The notes under the pieces are model-generated. The model made no database searches. It worked only from the letters and a program-made list of their open reading frames with translations, and was not told the origin of the DNA. The translations under genes and the position numbers were made by a program. Shown piece by piece: positions 21,903 to 31,090 of a stretch of 64,000 nt of DNA (position 1 is its first letter; the number at the start of each line of letters is the position of its first letter). Source of the stretch: Streptomyces seoulensis (GTDB taxonomy: Bacteria; Actinomycetota; Actinomycetes; Streptomycetales; Streptomycetaceae); the NCBI RefSeq assembly GCF_004328625.1, contig NZ_CP032229.1, positions 930,001 through 994,000 on the forward strand. The letters run 5' to 3'.

Positions 21903-22450
21903 GCCGTTCGGCCTTTCGTTGCCTGTGGGGTGCGGCGGGCCGTGTGCTCGGCGACCGCCTGCTGGAGCCGGTTCTGGGCGGGGGCGCGCCAGATGTGGCA
22001 GATGGCGAGCGCGAGGGCGTCGGCGGCGTCGGCCGGCTTGGGGGGTGCGCTGAGCCGGAGCAGCCGGGTGACCATGGCGCCGACCTGGGCCTTGTCGGCG
22101 CGGCCGGTGCCGGTGACGGCGGCCTTGACCTCGCTGGGGGTGTGCAGGGCGACCGGGATGCCGCGCCGGGCCGCGCACAGCATGGCGACGGCGCTGGCCT
22201 GGGCGGTGCCCATGACGGTGCTGACGTTGTGCTGGCTGAAGACCCGCTCCACGGCGACGAATTCCGGCCGGTGCTCGTCGAGCCACTGTTCGAGGCCCTG
22301 CTCGACGGCGAGCAACCGGTGGCTCAGCTCGGCGTCGGGGGGCGTACGGACGACACCGACGCCGACCATGGTGAGCGGCCGCCCCGCGACCCCCTCGACC
22401 ACGCCGACCCCGCACCGCGTCAGTCCGGGGTCCACCCCGAGTACCCGCAC
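21899..22450 (-). CDS. ruvC: Crossover junction endodeoxyribonuclease RuvC
   Basis: Resolvase that cuts Holliday junctions symmetrically. The 183-residue RNase H-fold protein shows the catalytic Asp near the N-terminus ([16 protein letters not shown]), a Glu in [19 protein letters not shown], and the C-terminal acidic pair in [14 protein letters not shown]. It is the first gene of ruvCAB. A hairpin separates it from yebC upstream, which suggests its own promoter in the 140-nt gap. Confidence 0.97.
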   Translation of the reverse strand: MRVLGVDPGLTRCGVGVVEGVAGRPLTMVGVGVVRTPPDAELSHRLLAVEQGLEQWLDEHRPEFVAVERVFSQHNVSTVMGTAQASAVAMLCAARRGIPVALHTPSEVKAAVTGTGRADKAQVGAMVTRLLRLSAPPKPADAADALALAICHIWRAPAQNRLQQAVAEHTARRTPQATKGRTA

Positions 22451-22535
22451 GCCGCCCCCAACCCTTCGATCACCTGTTTGTGCAGGCTATCGGGTGACAC
22501 CGACAACGCCCCGCAACCGGGCCCCGGCAACGCGA

Positions 22536-22563
22536 CGGGCCGACGGGAAAACCCGTCGGCCCG
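22536..22563 (-). terminator. Perfect 12-bp hairpin downstream of yebC
   Basis: CGGGCCGACGGG pairs perfectly with CCCGTCGGCCCG around an AAAA loop. It lies 26 nt past the yebC stop on the minus strand and upstream of ruvC, so it should close the pdx-yebC transcript. Confidence 0.8.
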
Positions 22564-22589
22564 TCCGCACTGCCAAGCTCGCGGCGGCG

Positions 22590-23342
22590 TTACGCGTCGA
22601 CCTTCTCCATGACGTCGTCGCTCACGTCGAAGTTGGCGAAGACGTTCTGCACGTCGTCGCTGTCCTCAAGGGCGTCGATCAGCTTGAAGATCTTCCGGGC
22701 GCCGTCCTCGTCCAGCTCGACCTGCATGGTCGGGACGAAGTTGGAGTCGGCGGAGTCGTAGTCGATGCCGGCCTCCTGGAGGGCGGTGCGGACCGCGACC
22801 AGGTCGGTGGCCTCGCTGAGCACCTCGAAGGACTCACCCAGGTCGTTGACCTCCTCGGCACCGGCGTCCAGGACCGCGCCGAGCACGTCGTCCTCGGTCA
22901 GTTCGCCCTTGGGGACGATGATGACGCCCTTGCGATTGAAGAGGTACGACACCGAGCCGGGGTCGGCCATGTTGCCGCCGTTGCGGGTCATGGCGACGCG
23001 GACGTCGGAGGCGGCGCGGTTGCGGTTGTCGGTGAGGCACTCGATGAGCACCGCGACACCGTTGGGGCCGTAACCCTCGTACATGATCGTCTCGTAGTCG
23101 GCGCCGCCGGCCTCAAGGCCGCCGCCGCGCTTGACCGCGGAGTCGATGTTCTTGTTGGGGACCGACTGCTTCTTCGCCTTCTGGATGGCGTCGTAGAGCG
23201 TCGGGTTGCCCTCGATGTCGACGCCGCCCATGCGGGCCGCGACCTCGATGTTCTTGATGAGCTTCGCGAAGAGCTTGCCGCGCTTGGCGTCGATCACGGC
23301 CTTCTTGTGCTTCGTCGTAGCCCATTTAGAGTGGCCGGACAT
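22590..23342 (-). CDS. YebC/PmpR family transcriptional/translational regulator
   Basis: A 250-residue cytoplasmic protein with the full YebC signature: the opening [60 protein letters not shown], and [13 protein letters not shown]. YebC proteins were described as DNA-binding regulators; some members are now linked to relief of ribosome stalling. The ATG at 23342 is chosen by family start and by the AGGAGA about 8 nt upstream. It lies 79 nt after pdxT, and the pdxST-yebC-ruvC order is typical for actinobacteria. Confidence 0.96.
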   Translation of the reverse strand: MSGHSKWATTKHKKAVIDAKRGKLFAKLIKNIEVAARMGGVDIEGNPTLYDAIQKAKKQSVPNKNIDSAVKRGGGLEAGGADYETIMYEGYGPNGVAVLIECLTDNRNRAASDVRVAMTRNGGNMADPGSVSYLFNRKGVIIVPKGELTEDDVLGAVLDAGAEEVNDLGESFEVLSEATDLVAVRTALQEAGIDYDSADSNFVPTMQVELDEDGARKIFKLIDALEDSDDVQNVFANFDVSDDVMEKVDA

Positions 23343-23421
23343 CTGCCTGTCTCCTTCGCGTAACCCGATCCGATACGGACTCCCCGGCGCTGGGAGAGCC
23401 TGGGGGGTACCGCCGCAGATC

Positions 23422-24027
23422 CTACAAGGACTCCGGTGTCCGGTTCGCGCGGACCATGTCGACGAAGAGCGCGTGCACACGGTGGTCGCCGGTCAGTTCC
23501 GGGTGGAACGAGGTGGCGAGCACGTTGTCCTGGCGTACGGCGACGATGTGGCCGTCGTGCTCGGCGAGCACCTCGGCGGCCGCGCCCACGGACTCCACCC
23601 AGGGGGCGCGGATGAAGACGCCCTCCACGGGAGCGCCCTCGACGCCCCTGACGTCGACCGCCGCCTCGAAGGACTCGTTCTGGCGGCCGAAGGCGTTGCG
23701 GCGGACGATCATGTCGATGCCGCCGATGGTCTCCTGGCCCGAGCGCGGGTCGAGGATCTTGTCGGCGAGCAGGATCAGCCCGGCGCAGGTGCCGTAGACG
23801 GGCATGCCGGCACGCACGCGGGCGCGCAGGGGCTCCATCAGGCCGAAGAGGACGGCCAGTTTGGAGATGGTGGTGGACTCACCGCCGGGCAGGACGAGGG
23901 CGTCCACCTCGGCGAGTTCCTCGGGGCGCCTGACCGGCCTGGCCACGGCGTCCGCCGCGGCCAGGGCGATGAGGTGCTCCCGTACGTCGCCCTGGAGTGC
24001 CAGGACGCCGATGACGGGCGTGTTCAT
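23422..24027 (-). CDS. pdxT: Pyridoxal 5'-phosphate synthase glutaminase subunit PdxT
   Basis: The class I glutaminase feeds ammonia to PdxS in DXP-independent PLP synthesis. The 201 residues show [13 protein letters not shown], the [13 protein letters not shown] oxyanion region, nucleophile Cys81 in [13 protein letters not shown], and the His/Glu pair in [11 protein letters not shown]. It begins 12 nt after pdxS, so the two subunits of the 12+12 complex are co-expressed. Confidence 0.98.
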   Translation of the reverse strand: MNTPVIGVLALQGDVREHLIALAAADAVARPVRRPEELAEVDALVLPGGESTTISKLAVLFGLMEPLRARVRAGMPVYGTCAGLILLADKILDPRSGQETIGGIDMIVRRNAFGRQNESFEAAVDVRGVEGAPVEGVFIRAPWVESVGAAAEVLAEHDGHIVAVRQDNVLATSFHPELTGDHRVHALFVDMVRANRTPESL

Positions 24028-24039
24028 GGTGTGCAGGTC

Positions 24040-24945
24040 CTACCAGCCGCGGTTGGCGTAGCGCTCGGTCTCGGGGAGGGTGTCGCAGTTGATGCCGACC
24101 ATGGCCTCGCCGAGGTTGCGGGAGGCGTCCGCGACGATCTTCGGGTCGTCGTAGAAGGTGGTGGCCTTCACGATGGCGGCGGCGCGCTTGGCCGGGTCGC
24201 CGGACTTGAAGATGCCGGAGCCCACGAAGACGCCCTCGGCGCCGAGCTGGCGCATCAGCGCGGCGTCGGCCGGGGTGGCGACACCGCCGGCGGAGAACAG
24301 CACGACGGGGAGCTTGCCCAGCTCGGCGACCTCCTTGACCAGCTCGTAGGGGGCGCGCAGCTCCTTGGCGGCGGCGAACAGCTCGTTGTGGTCGCAGCCG
24401 CGCAGCTTGGCGATCTCGCCCTTGATCTGGCGCAGGTGGCGCACGGCCTCCACGACGTTGCCGGTGCCGGCCTCGCCCTTGGAGCGGATCATGGCCGCGC
24501 CCTCGGCGATGCGGCGCAGGGCCTCGCCCAGGTTGGTGGCACCGCAGACGAAGGGGGTGGTGAACGCCCACTTGTCGGAGTGGTTGACCTCGTCGGCCGG
24601 GGTGAGCACCTCGGACTCGTCGATGTAGTCGACACCGAGGGACTGGAGCACCTGGGCCTCGACGAAGTGGCCGATGCGGGACTTGGCCATGACCGGGATC
24701 GAGACGGCGTCGATGATGCCCTCGATCATGTCCGGGTCGGACATCCGGGCCACGCCGCCGTCCTTGCGGATGTCGGCCGGGACCCGCTCCAGGGCCATGA
24801 CGGCCACGGCGCCGGCGTCCTCGGCGATCTTCGCCTGCTCGGCGTTGACCACGTCCATGATGACGCCGCCCTTGAGCTGCTCGGCCATGCCGCGCTTCAC
24901 ACGGGCGGTGCCGGTCTCGGGACCCTGGTTGTCGATGATGGACAC
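24040..24945 (-). CDS. pdxS: Pyridoxal 5'-phosphate synthase lyase subunit PdxS
   Basis: Condenses ribose 5-phosphate, glyceraldehyde 3-phosphate and ammonia into PLP. The 301-residue TIM barrel shows [20 protein letters not shown], the catalytic Lys in [16 protein letters not shown], and [17 protein letters not shown]. The GTG at 24945 follows a GAGG with 8-nt spacing; the longer frame upstream has no ribosome site. PdxT follows directly. Confidence 0.98.
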   Translation of the reverse strand: MSIIDNQGPETGTARVKRGMAEQLKGGVIMDVVNAEQAKIAEDAGAVAVMALERVPADIRKDGGVARMSDPDMIEGIIDAVSIPVMAKSRIGHFVEAQVLQSLGVDYIDESEVLTPADEVNHSDKWAFTTPFVCGATNLGEALRRIAEGAAMIRSKGEAGTGNVVEAVRHLRQIKGEIAKLRGCDHNELFAAAKELRAPYELVKEVAELGKLPVVLFSAGGVATPADAALMRQLGAEGVFVGSGIFKSGDPAKRAAAIVKATTFYDDPKIVADASRNLGEAMVGINCDTLPETERYANRGW

Positions 24946-25083
24946 GCGTGACCTCACTGGTGGGTAAGACGGCTTCTGCACCGCCGAGGAAACGCGACCG
25001 GACCGGGCCACAGCAAGGGCCAATGGGAAGCCGGTGGATCATTTTGTCCCGGCGTGCCCCCGTGGGACCGCCGTGGACTCGGC

Positions 25084-25626
25084 TCAGGCGACCCGTTCGA
25101 CCAGCGCGGCGGGCGGTTCGTCGTCCATCTCGAAGGCCAGCGGGAACGGCGCGTGCCCGGCGAGGCGGAACCAGCGGACCTTGCGGTGCCCGCGCAGCCG
25201 GCGGGCGGCGCCCACCGCGTCGTTGTGGAAGCGGCGGGCCATCGGCACCCGGCGCACCGCCTCGGCCAGCTCGTGCGCCGCGTCCTCGCCACCGGGGGCC
25301 GCCCGTACGCCCTCGACCTGGCGGGCGTCCTCGAACACGGCGCGCAGCGCCTGGCTCAGCTCGCTCTCGGCGACCTCGCGCTGCTCCTCCTCGGCCTGCC
25401 GGGCGGCGTGCGCGGCCTCGTAGAGCACGATGGAGGCGGCCGGGTCCAGGACGCCGGAGGTGGCGAGTTCCTGGGCCACGGACGCCCGGCGCAGCAACTG
25501 CGCGTCCAGCGCGGCGCGGGCGGCGTCCATGCGCACATGCAGCCGGTCCAGCCGTCCGGCGGTCCAGCTCAGGTAGACGCCGACCGCCAGCAGCGCGACG
25601 AGAATCCAGATGAGGGTGGGGATCAC
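25084..25626 (-). CDS. LemA-like single-pass membrane protein
   Basis: A 180-residue protein of unknown role. The N-terminal membrane helix (PTLIWILVALLAVGVYL) is followed by a helical region that resembles LemA proteins (RLDRLHVRMDAARAALDAQL, and HNDAVGAARRLRGHRKVRW near the C-terminus, like the YND motif). Its GTG overlaps the pimA stop by four bases, so it is coupled to the phosphatidylinositol mannoside genes. This position hints at an envelope role, but that is inference. Confidence 0.72.
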   Translation of the reverse strand: MIPTLIWILVALLAVGVYLSWTAGRLDRLHVRMDAARAALDAQLLRRASVAQELATSGVLDPAASIVLYEAAHAARQAEEEQREVAESELSQALRAVFEDARQVEGVRAAPGGEDAAHELAEAVRRVPMARRFHNDAVGAARRLRGHRKVRWFRLAGHAPFPLAFEMDDEPPAALVERVA

Positions 25627-26831
25627 GCGCGAAGGTTATCGGTGGAGTGCGGGGCGTCCGCCTCCGCGTCCCGCTCACGGGCCAGCCCGAAGCGTGACCA
25701 GAGGCCGGGGCGCTCGTCGGTGGCGACCGCCGCGGTGCCGGTGGTGACCGTCTCGTACACCGAGAGGATGTCCGCGCCGACCGTGGACCAGTCGAAGCGG
25801 CGTACGTGGGCGCTGCCCCGCTCCCGCAGCTCCGCCCGGCGCCCGGGGTCGGCGAGCAGGGCCACGGCCTTCTCCGCGAGCGCGTCGGCGTCCTCGTTGG
25901 CGAAGACCTCCCCCGCCCGGCCCTGGTCGAGGACCTGGACGAAGGCGTCCAGGTCGGAGGCGAGCACCGGGGCGCCCGCCGACATGGCCTCGACGAGGAT
26001 GATGCCGAAGCTCTCGCCCCCGGTGTTGGGCGCCACGTACAGGTCGACGCTGCGCAGGAAGCGGGCCTTGTCCTCGTCGCTGACCATGCCGAGGAACTCC
26101 ACGCGGGAGCGCAGCTCCTCGGGCAGCTCCTCGACGGCGGCCTCCTCGTCACCCCGGCCCGCGACCAGCAGCCGGGCCCCGGGATGCGCGGCGACGATCT
26201 TCGGCAGCGCCCGCATCAGCACCGGCAGGCCCTTGCGGGGCTCGTCGATGCGCCCTATGAAGCCGATCGTGCCGCCCTGCCACTCCGCCTTGGGCTCGGC
26301 GTCGGCGAAGAAGTCCACGTCGACCCCGTTGGGGATCACCACCGCGTCCCCGCCCAGGTGCTCGACCAGGGTCCGGCGGGCGTACTCGCTCACCGCGATC
26401 CGGGCGCTGATCTTCTCCAGCGCGGCCTGGAGGATCGCGTAGGCGGCGATCATCGCGCGGGAGCGCGGGTTGGAGGTGTGGAAGGTGGCCACGATGGGCC
26501 CCTGCGCCGCCCAGCAGGTGAGCAGGCCGAGCGAGGGCGACGTCGGCTCGTGGATGTGCACCACGTCGAACGAGCCGTCGTGCAGCCACCGCCGCACCCG
26601 CGCCGCCGACAGGAACCCGAAGTTCAGCCGGGCCACCGAGCCGTTGTACGGCACCGGCACCGCACGGCCCGCCGAGACCACGTAGGGCGGCAGCGGGGTG
26701 TCGTCGTCGGCCGGGGCCAGCACGGAGACCTCGTGGCCGAGCCGGATGAAGTACTCGGCGAGGTCCCGGATGTGGAACTGGACGCCACCGGGCACGTCCC
26801 AGGAGTACGGGCAGACGATCCCGATTCTCAC
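25623..26831 (-). CDS. pimA: Phosphatidylinositol alpha-mannosyltransferase PimA-like (GT4)
   Basis: Transfers the first mannose from GDP-mannose to phosphatidylinositol on the cytoplasmic face. The 402-residue GT-B enzyme shows the N-terminal RIGIVCPYSWDVPGGVQFH, VVHIHEPTSPSLGLL in the acceptor domain, and IGFIGRIDEPRKGLPVLMRA followed by the GGESFGIILVEAMSAGAPVL donor site with its conserved Glu. The GTG at 26831 overlaps the acyltransferase stop (GTGA). About 40 C-terminal residues are basic and acidic low-complexity sequence. The neighbours pgsA and acyltransferase fit a PIM1/PIM2-type pathway. Confidence 0.93.
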   Translation of the reverse strand: MRIGIVCPYSWDVPGGVQFHIRDLAEYFIRLGHEVSVLAPADDDTPLPPYVVSAGRAVPVPYNGSVARLNFGFLSAARVRRWLHDGSFDVVHIHEPTSPSLGLLTCWAAQGPIVATFHTSNPRSRAMIAAYAILQAALEKISARIAVSEYARRTLVEHLGGDAVVIPNGVDVDFFADAEPKAEWQGGTIGFIGRIDEPRKGLPVLMRALPKIVAAHPGARLLVAGRGDEEAAVEELPEELRSRVEFLGMVSDEDKARFLRSVDLYVAPNTGGESFGIILVEAMSAGAPVLASDLDAFVQVLDQGRAGEVFANEDADALAEKAVALLADPGRRAELRERGSAHVRRFDWSTVGADILSVYETVTTGTAAVATDERPGLWSRFGLARERDAEADAPHSTDNLRA

Positions 26832-27736
26832 GCGGGTCCCTTCGCCGGATCGAGGTCGGCGAGCCACAGCCGCTGGAGCATGTGCCAGTCCTCCGGGTGC
26901 TCGGCGATCCCGGAGGCGAAGGTGTCGGCCAGCGCCTGGGTCATCACGGCCGTCTTCTCGATCCGCGTACCCCCCTCGGGCACCTCGACCGGCGGATGGA
27001 CGCGGCCCTGCATCACGGGCGAGTCGTCGTACCAGAGGGTGACCGGGAGCAGTTGGGCGCCGGTCTGCTGGGCGAGCAGGGCGGGCCCGGCGGGCATCCG
27101 GGCGCGCTCGCCGAAGAAGTCGACCTCGACACCGGCGGCCGACAGGTCCCGGTCCGCGACCAGGCAGACCAGGCCGCCGTCGCGCAGCCGCCGGGCCAGG
27201 GTGCCGAAGGCGGAGGCCCCGCTGTGCGCCAGCACCTCCATGCCCAGGCCCTCGCGGTAGGCGACGAACCGGTCGTACAGCGTCTCCGGCTTCAGGCGCT
27301 CGGCGACGGTGGTGAAGGGGATGCCGAGGGTGGTGGTGACCCAGGCGCCGGCCAGGTCCCAGTTGGCCAGGTGCGGCAGGGCCAGTATCACGCCCTTGCC
27401 CGCGGCCAGGCCGTCCGTCAGATGGTGGGCGCCCTTGGGGTCGAAGCCGGTGCGCACCCGCTCCGCGCTCCAGGCGGGCAGCCGGAAGGACTCCATCCAG
27501 TACCGCAGATAGGAGCGCATCCCCGCCCGGGACAGCTCCGCGAGCCGCTGCGGGGAGGCGTCCGGCACCACGCGCGCGTAGTTGGCCTCCAGCCGCTGGA
27601 CACCCTTGCCGCGCCGCTTCCAGGCGGCGTCCGCGACGGTACGGCCCAGCTGGGCGGCGACCGGTTCGGGGAGCTTCTTGACGGTGCTCCAGCCGAGCGC
27701 GTACAGCCCGTCGGTCAGGCGGTCGGCGGCGTTCAC
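26828..27736 (-). CDS. Phosphatidylinositol mannoside acyltransferase (LpxL/HtrB-like)
   Basis: A lysophospholipid acyltransferase-fold protein of 302 residues. The catalytic HX4D motif is HLANWD, inside VILALPHLANWDLAGAWVTT. Further blocks are GGLVCLVADRDLSAAGVEVD and FFGERARMPAGPALLAQQTG. In mycobacteria the equivalent gene between pgsA and pimA acylates PIM (PatA, Rv2611c). The GTG start overlaps the pgsA stop by four bases and the gene's stop overlaps pimA by four, so the whole run is translationally coupled. Substrate assignment rests on the neighbours. Confidence 0.9.
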   Translation of the reverse strand: MNAADRLTDGLYALGWSTVKKLPEPVAAQLGRTVADAAWKRRGKGVQRLEANYARVVPDASPQRLAELSRAGMRSYLRYWMESFRLPAWSAERVRTGFDPKGAHHLTDGLAAGKGVILALPHLANWDLAGAWVTTTLGIPFTTVAERLKPETLYDRFVAYREGLGMEVLAHSGASAFGTLARRLRDGGLVCLVADRDLSAAGVEVDFFGERARMPAGPALLAQQTGAQLLPVTLWYDDSPVMQGRVHPPVEVPEGGTRIEKTAVMTQALADTFASGIAEHPEDWHMLQRLWLADLDPAKGPA

Positions 27737-28404
27737 TGGGCCGCCTCGCTCCCTGCGTCGAGCCGCCGGGCCGCCTCTTCCGCCTCGGCGGACTCCCGGC
27801 GCACGGTGACGACCCGCTGGACCAGCGTGACCAGGCTGCCGACCGCGACGATCCACAGGGCGACCGGCAGCAGGTACTGGATGCCCGGCACCCCGAACTT
27901 GTGCAGGCCCGCGAACCCGGCCGCGACCAGCGAGATCACCAGCCGCTCGGCCCGCTCCACCAGCCCGTTGACCGCCACCGGCAGCCCGATCGCCTCGCCG
28001 CGCGCCTTGGTGTACGACACCACCTGGCCGCTGGCCAGACAGAAGAGGGAGACCGCGCACAGCGCGTTGTCGTCGCCGTTGCCCGCGTACCAGAGGGCGA
28101 AGCCGCCGAAGATCGCGCCGTCCGCGACCCGGTCCAGGGTGGAGTCCAGGAAGGCGCCCCAGCGGCTGGAGCGGCCGAGCTGGCGGGCCATGTTCCCGTC
28201 GACGAGGTCGGAGAAGACGAAGAGCGTGATCACGATCGTGCCCCAGAAGAACTCTCCCCGGGGGTAGAAGACCAGCGCACCCGCGACCACACCGGCGGTG
28301 CCGATGAGCGTCACCGTGTCGGGGCTCACCCCCCGCCGGATGAGAAACGCGGCGAACGGCGTGAGGACACGCGTGAAGAATGCACGCGCGTACTTGTTCA
28401 GCAT
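27733..28404 (-). CDS. pgsA: Phosphatidylinositol phosphate synthase (CDP-alcohol phosphatidyltransferase)
   Basis: Joins CDP-diacylglycerol to inositol phosphate in actinobacterial PI synthesis. The 223-residue, roughly six-helix membrane protein has the family motif DG-x2-AR-x8-G-x3-D-x3-D, visible from VDGNMARQLG to FLDSTLDRVAD. It opens with LNKYARAFFTRVLTPFAAFL. It leads the pgsA-acyltransferase-pimA-LemA run. The name pgsA follows actinobacterial usage; phosphatidylglycerophosphate synthesis is an alternative the context makes unlikely. Confidence 0.93.
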   Translation of the reverse strand: MLNKYARAFFTRVLTPFAAFLIRRGVSPDTVTLIGTAGVVAGALVFYPRGEFFWGTIVITLFVFSDLVDGNMARQLGRSSRWGAFLDSTLDRVADGAIFGGFALWYAGNGDDNALCAVSLFCLASGQVVSYTKARGEAIGLPVAVNGLVERAERLVISLVAAGFAGLHKFGVPGIQYLLPVALWIVAVGSLVTLVQRVVTVRRESAEAEEAARRLDAGSEAAQ

Positions 28405-28694
28405 GGCCTTCCCGACGGTCGGTGTCGCCGTGGCCCCTGGTGGCCGTCGGCTGGCCCATCGTAGTCACGCGCGCCCGCGCACGGGGGCGCGCACCCTCCG
28501 TCACGGCACGATCCGTGACCATCCCCACGGTCCCCGACGACCGCACCGGGTTCCCGGGGGGCCGTCGTATGGACGCGGCATGACGGGAGTGGAAAGCTCG
28601 AAGGACCGCGGGCGCCGCCGGAGCCGCCGCACCCACGCGGGACCCCGCCGCGTTCGCGTCCCCGATGACCTCACCGTGCACGGGAGGCAGAACC

Positions 28695-30893
28695 ATGGGC
28701 GACAAGACGCACACACACCCCGGAGCCGCCGGCAGAGCAGTGACGGCCGACCACCCCGCGTCCGTACGGAACGTGGTGCTGGTCGGCCCCTCCGGATCGG
28801 GCAAGACCACCCTGGTGGAGGCCCTCGCACTCACCGCGGGGGCGGTGAACCGGGCGGGCCGCGTCGAGGACGGCGGCACCGTCTCCGACCACGACGACAT
28901 CGAGCACCGCCAGCACCGCTCCGTACAGCTCTCGCTGGTCCCCGTCGAATGGGACGGGATCAAGGTCAACCTCCTCGACACCCCCGGATACGCCGACTTC
29001 GTCGGGGAGCTGAGGGCCGGTCTGCGCGCGGCGGACGCGGCCCTCTTCGTCGTCTCCGCCGCCGACGGCGTGGACGGCGCGACCCGGATGGTGTGGGAGG
29101 AGTGCCAGGCCGTCGGCATGCCCCGCGCCATCGTCGTCACGCACCTGGAGTCCGCCCGCGCCGACTTCGAGGAGATGACCCGGGTGTGCGCCGAGGCGTT
29201 CGGCGCCGACGACCCCGACGCCGTCCTCCCCCTCTACCTCCCGCTGCGCGGCCCCGCCGGACCCGACGGACACGCCCCGGTGACCGGCCTGGTCGGCCTG
29301 CTCTCGCAGAAGCTCTTCGACTACTCGGCCGGCGAACGCAAGGAGTCCGAACCCGGCGAGGACCAGCTCCCCACCCTGGAGGGCGCCCGGGACCGGCTCA
29401 TCGAGGGGATCATCGCCGAGAGCGAGGACGAGACCCTCATGGACCGCTACCTCGGCGGCGAACAGGTCGACGTCAAGACGCTCGTCGAGGACCTCGAACG
29501 CGCCGTCGCCCGCGGCACTTTCCACCCCGTCCTCGCCGCCGCGCCCGCCGCCGAGGGCGCCCGCCAGGGCCTCGGCACCGTGGAACTCCTGGAACTGATC
29601 ACCCGGGGCTTCCCCACCCCCTTCGAGCACCCCCTGCCCGAGGTCACCGGCATCGACGGCACCCCCCGCGAGCTGGCCCCCTGCGACACCGAGGGCCCCC
29701 TGGTCGCCGAGGTCGTCAAGACCTCCTCCGACCCCTACGTCGGCCGCCTCTCCCTGGTCCGCGTCTTCTCCGGCACCCTGCGCCCCGACGACACCGTGCA
29801 CGTCTCCGGACACGGCCTCGCCGACCGGGGCCACGAGGACCACGACGTCGACGAGAAGGTCGGCGCCCTCTCCATGGCCTTCGGCAGACAGCAGCGCCCG
29901 GTCGACCGGGCCGTCGCCGGCGACCTCGTCTGCGTCGCCAAGCTCGGCCGCGCCGAGACCGGCGACACCCTCTCCGCCAAGGACGACCCGCTGCTGATGC
30001 GGCCCTGGCGGATGCCCGACCCGCTGCTCCCCCTCGCCATCCAGGCCCACAGCAAGCCCGACGAGGACAAACTCTCCCTCGGCCTCTCCCGGCTCGTCGC
30101 CGAGGACCCCACCATGCGCCTGGAACAGAACCAGGACACCCACCAGGTCGTCCTGTGGTGTCTCGGCGAGGCCCACGCCGACGTCGCCCTGGAACGGCTC
30201 CGCAGCCGCTACGGCGTCCAGGTCGACGTGGTCCCGCACAAGGTGCCGCTGCGCGAGACCTTCGCCGGCAAGGCCGCCGGACGCGGCCGGCACGTCAAAC
30301 AGTCCGGCGGGCACGGCCAGTTCGCCATCTGCGAGATCGAGGTCGAGCCGCTGCCCGGCGGCTCCGGCATCGAGTTCGTGGACAAGGTCGTCGGCGGCGC
30401 CGTACCCCGCCAGTTCATCCCCTCCGTAGAGAAGGGCGTCCGCGCCCAGGCCGCCAAGGGCGTCGCCGCCGGCCACCCCCTGGTCGACGTGCGCGTCACC
30501 CTGCTCGACGGCAAGTCCCACTCCGTCGACTCCTCCGACGCCGCCTTCCAGACCGCCGGCGCCCTCGCCCTGCGCGAAGCCGCCGCCGAGACCCGCATCC
30601 ACCTGCTGGAACCGGTCGCCGAGGTCTCCGTCCTCATCCCCGACGACTACGTCGGCGCCGTCATGAGCGACCTCTCCACCCGGCGCGGCCGCGTCCTCGG
30701 CACCGAACAGACCGGCGCCGGACGCACCCTGATCCGCGCCGAGGTACCCGAGTTCGAGATCGGCCGGTACGCCATCGACCTGCGCTCCCTCTCCCACGGC
30801 ACGGCCTCCTTCAGCCGTGCCTACGCCCGCCACGAACCGATGCCGCCCCAAGTCGCGGAGAAACTGCGCGAACAGGACGGCGAGACCTCGTAA
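28695..30893 (+). CDS. Elongation factor G-like protein EF-G2
   Basis: A 732-residue translational GTPase paralogous to EF-G. The G1 P-loop is GPSGSGKTT at residues 31-39 instead of the AHIDAGKTT of true EF-G. G3 is DTPGYADFVGEL, and G4 is degenerate (THLESARADF instead of NKxD). Domains II-V follow, with GRGRHVKQSGGHGQFAICEI (domain IV) and the C-terminal LSTRRGRVLGTEQ. The degenerate G4 suggests altered nucleotide handling. The ATG is fixed by GGGAGG. The gene is divergent from pgsA; its function in Streptomyces is not established to my knowledge. Confidence 0.9.
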   Translation: MGDKTHTHPGAAGRAVTADHPASVRNVVLVGPSGSGKTTLVEALALTAGAVNRAGRVEDGGTVSDHDDIEHRQHRSVQLSLVPVEWDGIKVNLLDTPGYADFVGELRAGLRAADAALFVVSAADGVDGATRMVWEECQAVGMPRAIVVTHLESARADFEEMTRVCAEAFGADDPDAVLPLYLPLRGPAGPDGHAPVTGLVGLLSQKLFDYSAGERKESEPGEDQLPTLEGARDRLIEGIIAESEDETLMDRYLGGEQVDVKTLVEDLERAVARGTFHPVLAAAPAAEGARQGLGTVELLELITRGFPTPFEHPLPEVTGIDGTPRELAPCDTEGPLVAEVVKTSSDPYVGRLSLVRVFSGTLRPDDTVHVSGHGLADRGHEDHDVDEKVGALSMAFGRQQRPVDRAVAGDLVCVAKLGRAETGDTLSAKDDPLLMRPWRMPDPLLPLAIQAHSKPDEDKLSLGLSRLVAEDPTMRLEQNQDTHQVVLWCLGEAHADVALERLRSRYGVQVDVVPHKVPLRETFAGKAAGRGRHVKQSGGHGQFAICEIEVEPLPGGSGIEFVDKVVGGAVPRQFIPSVEKGVRAQAAKGVAAGHPLVDVRVTLLDGKSHSVDSSDAAFQTAGALALREAAAETRIHLLEPVAEVSVLIPDDYVGAVMSDLSTRRGRVLGTEQTGAGRTLIRAEVPEFEIGRYAIDLRSLSHGTASFSRAYARHEPMPPQVAEKLREQDGETS

Positions 30894-31090
30894 CTCCCCG
30901 CGCCGGCGGGCGGCTTCGGCCGTCCGCCGACGCGCGGGGTACGGCTGCCGATACCCTGGCCACCGGGTCCCGGCCCGGCCGAACCGGCACCGTGGCCACG
31001 GGACATCGCAACGATGTCCGGTTCGGCAGGTGTGCGCGGCGGGGAAGCCGGGAAGGCCGCAGAAGCGACTCGGCGGCGATGGGGGCGGGA

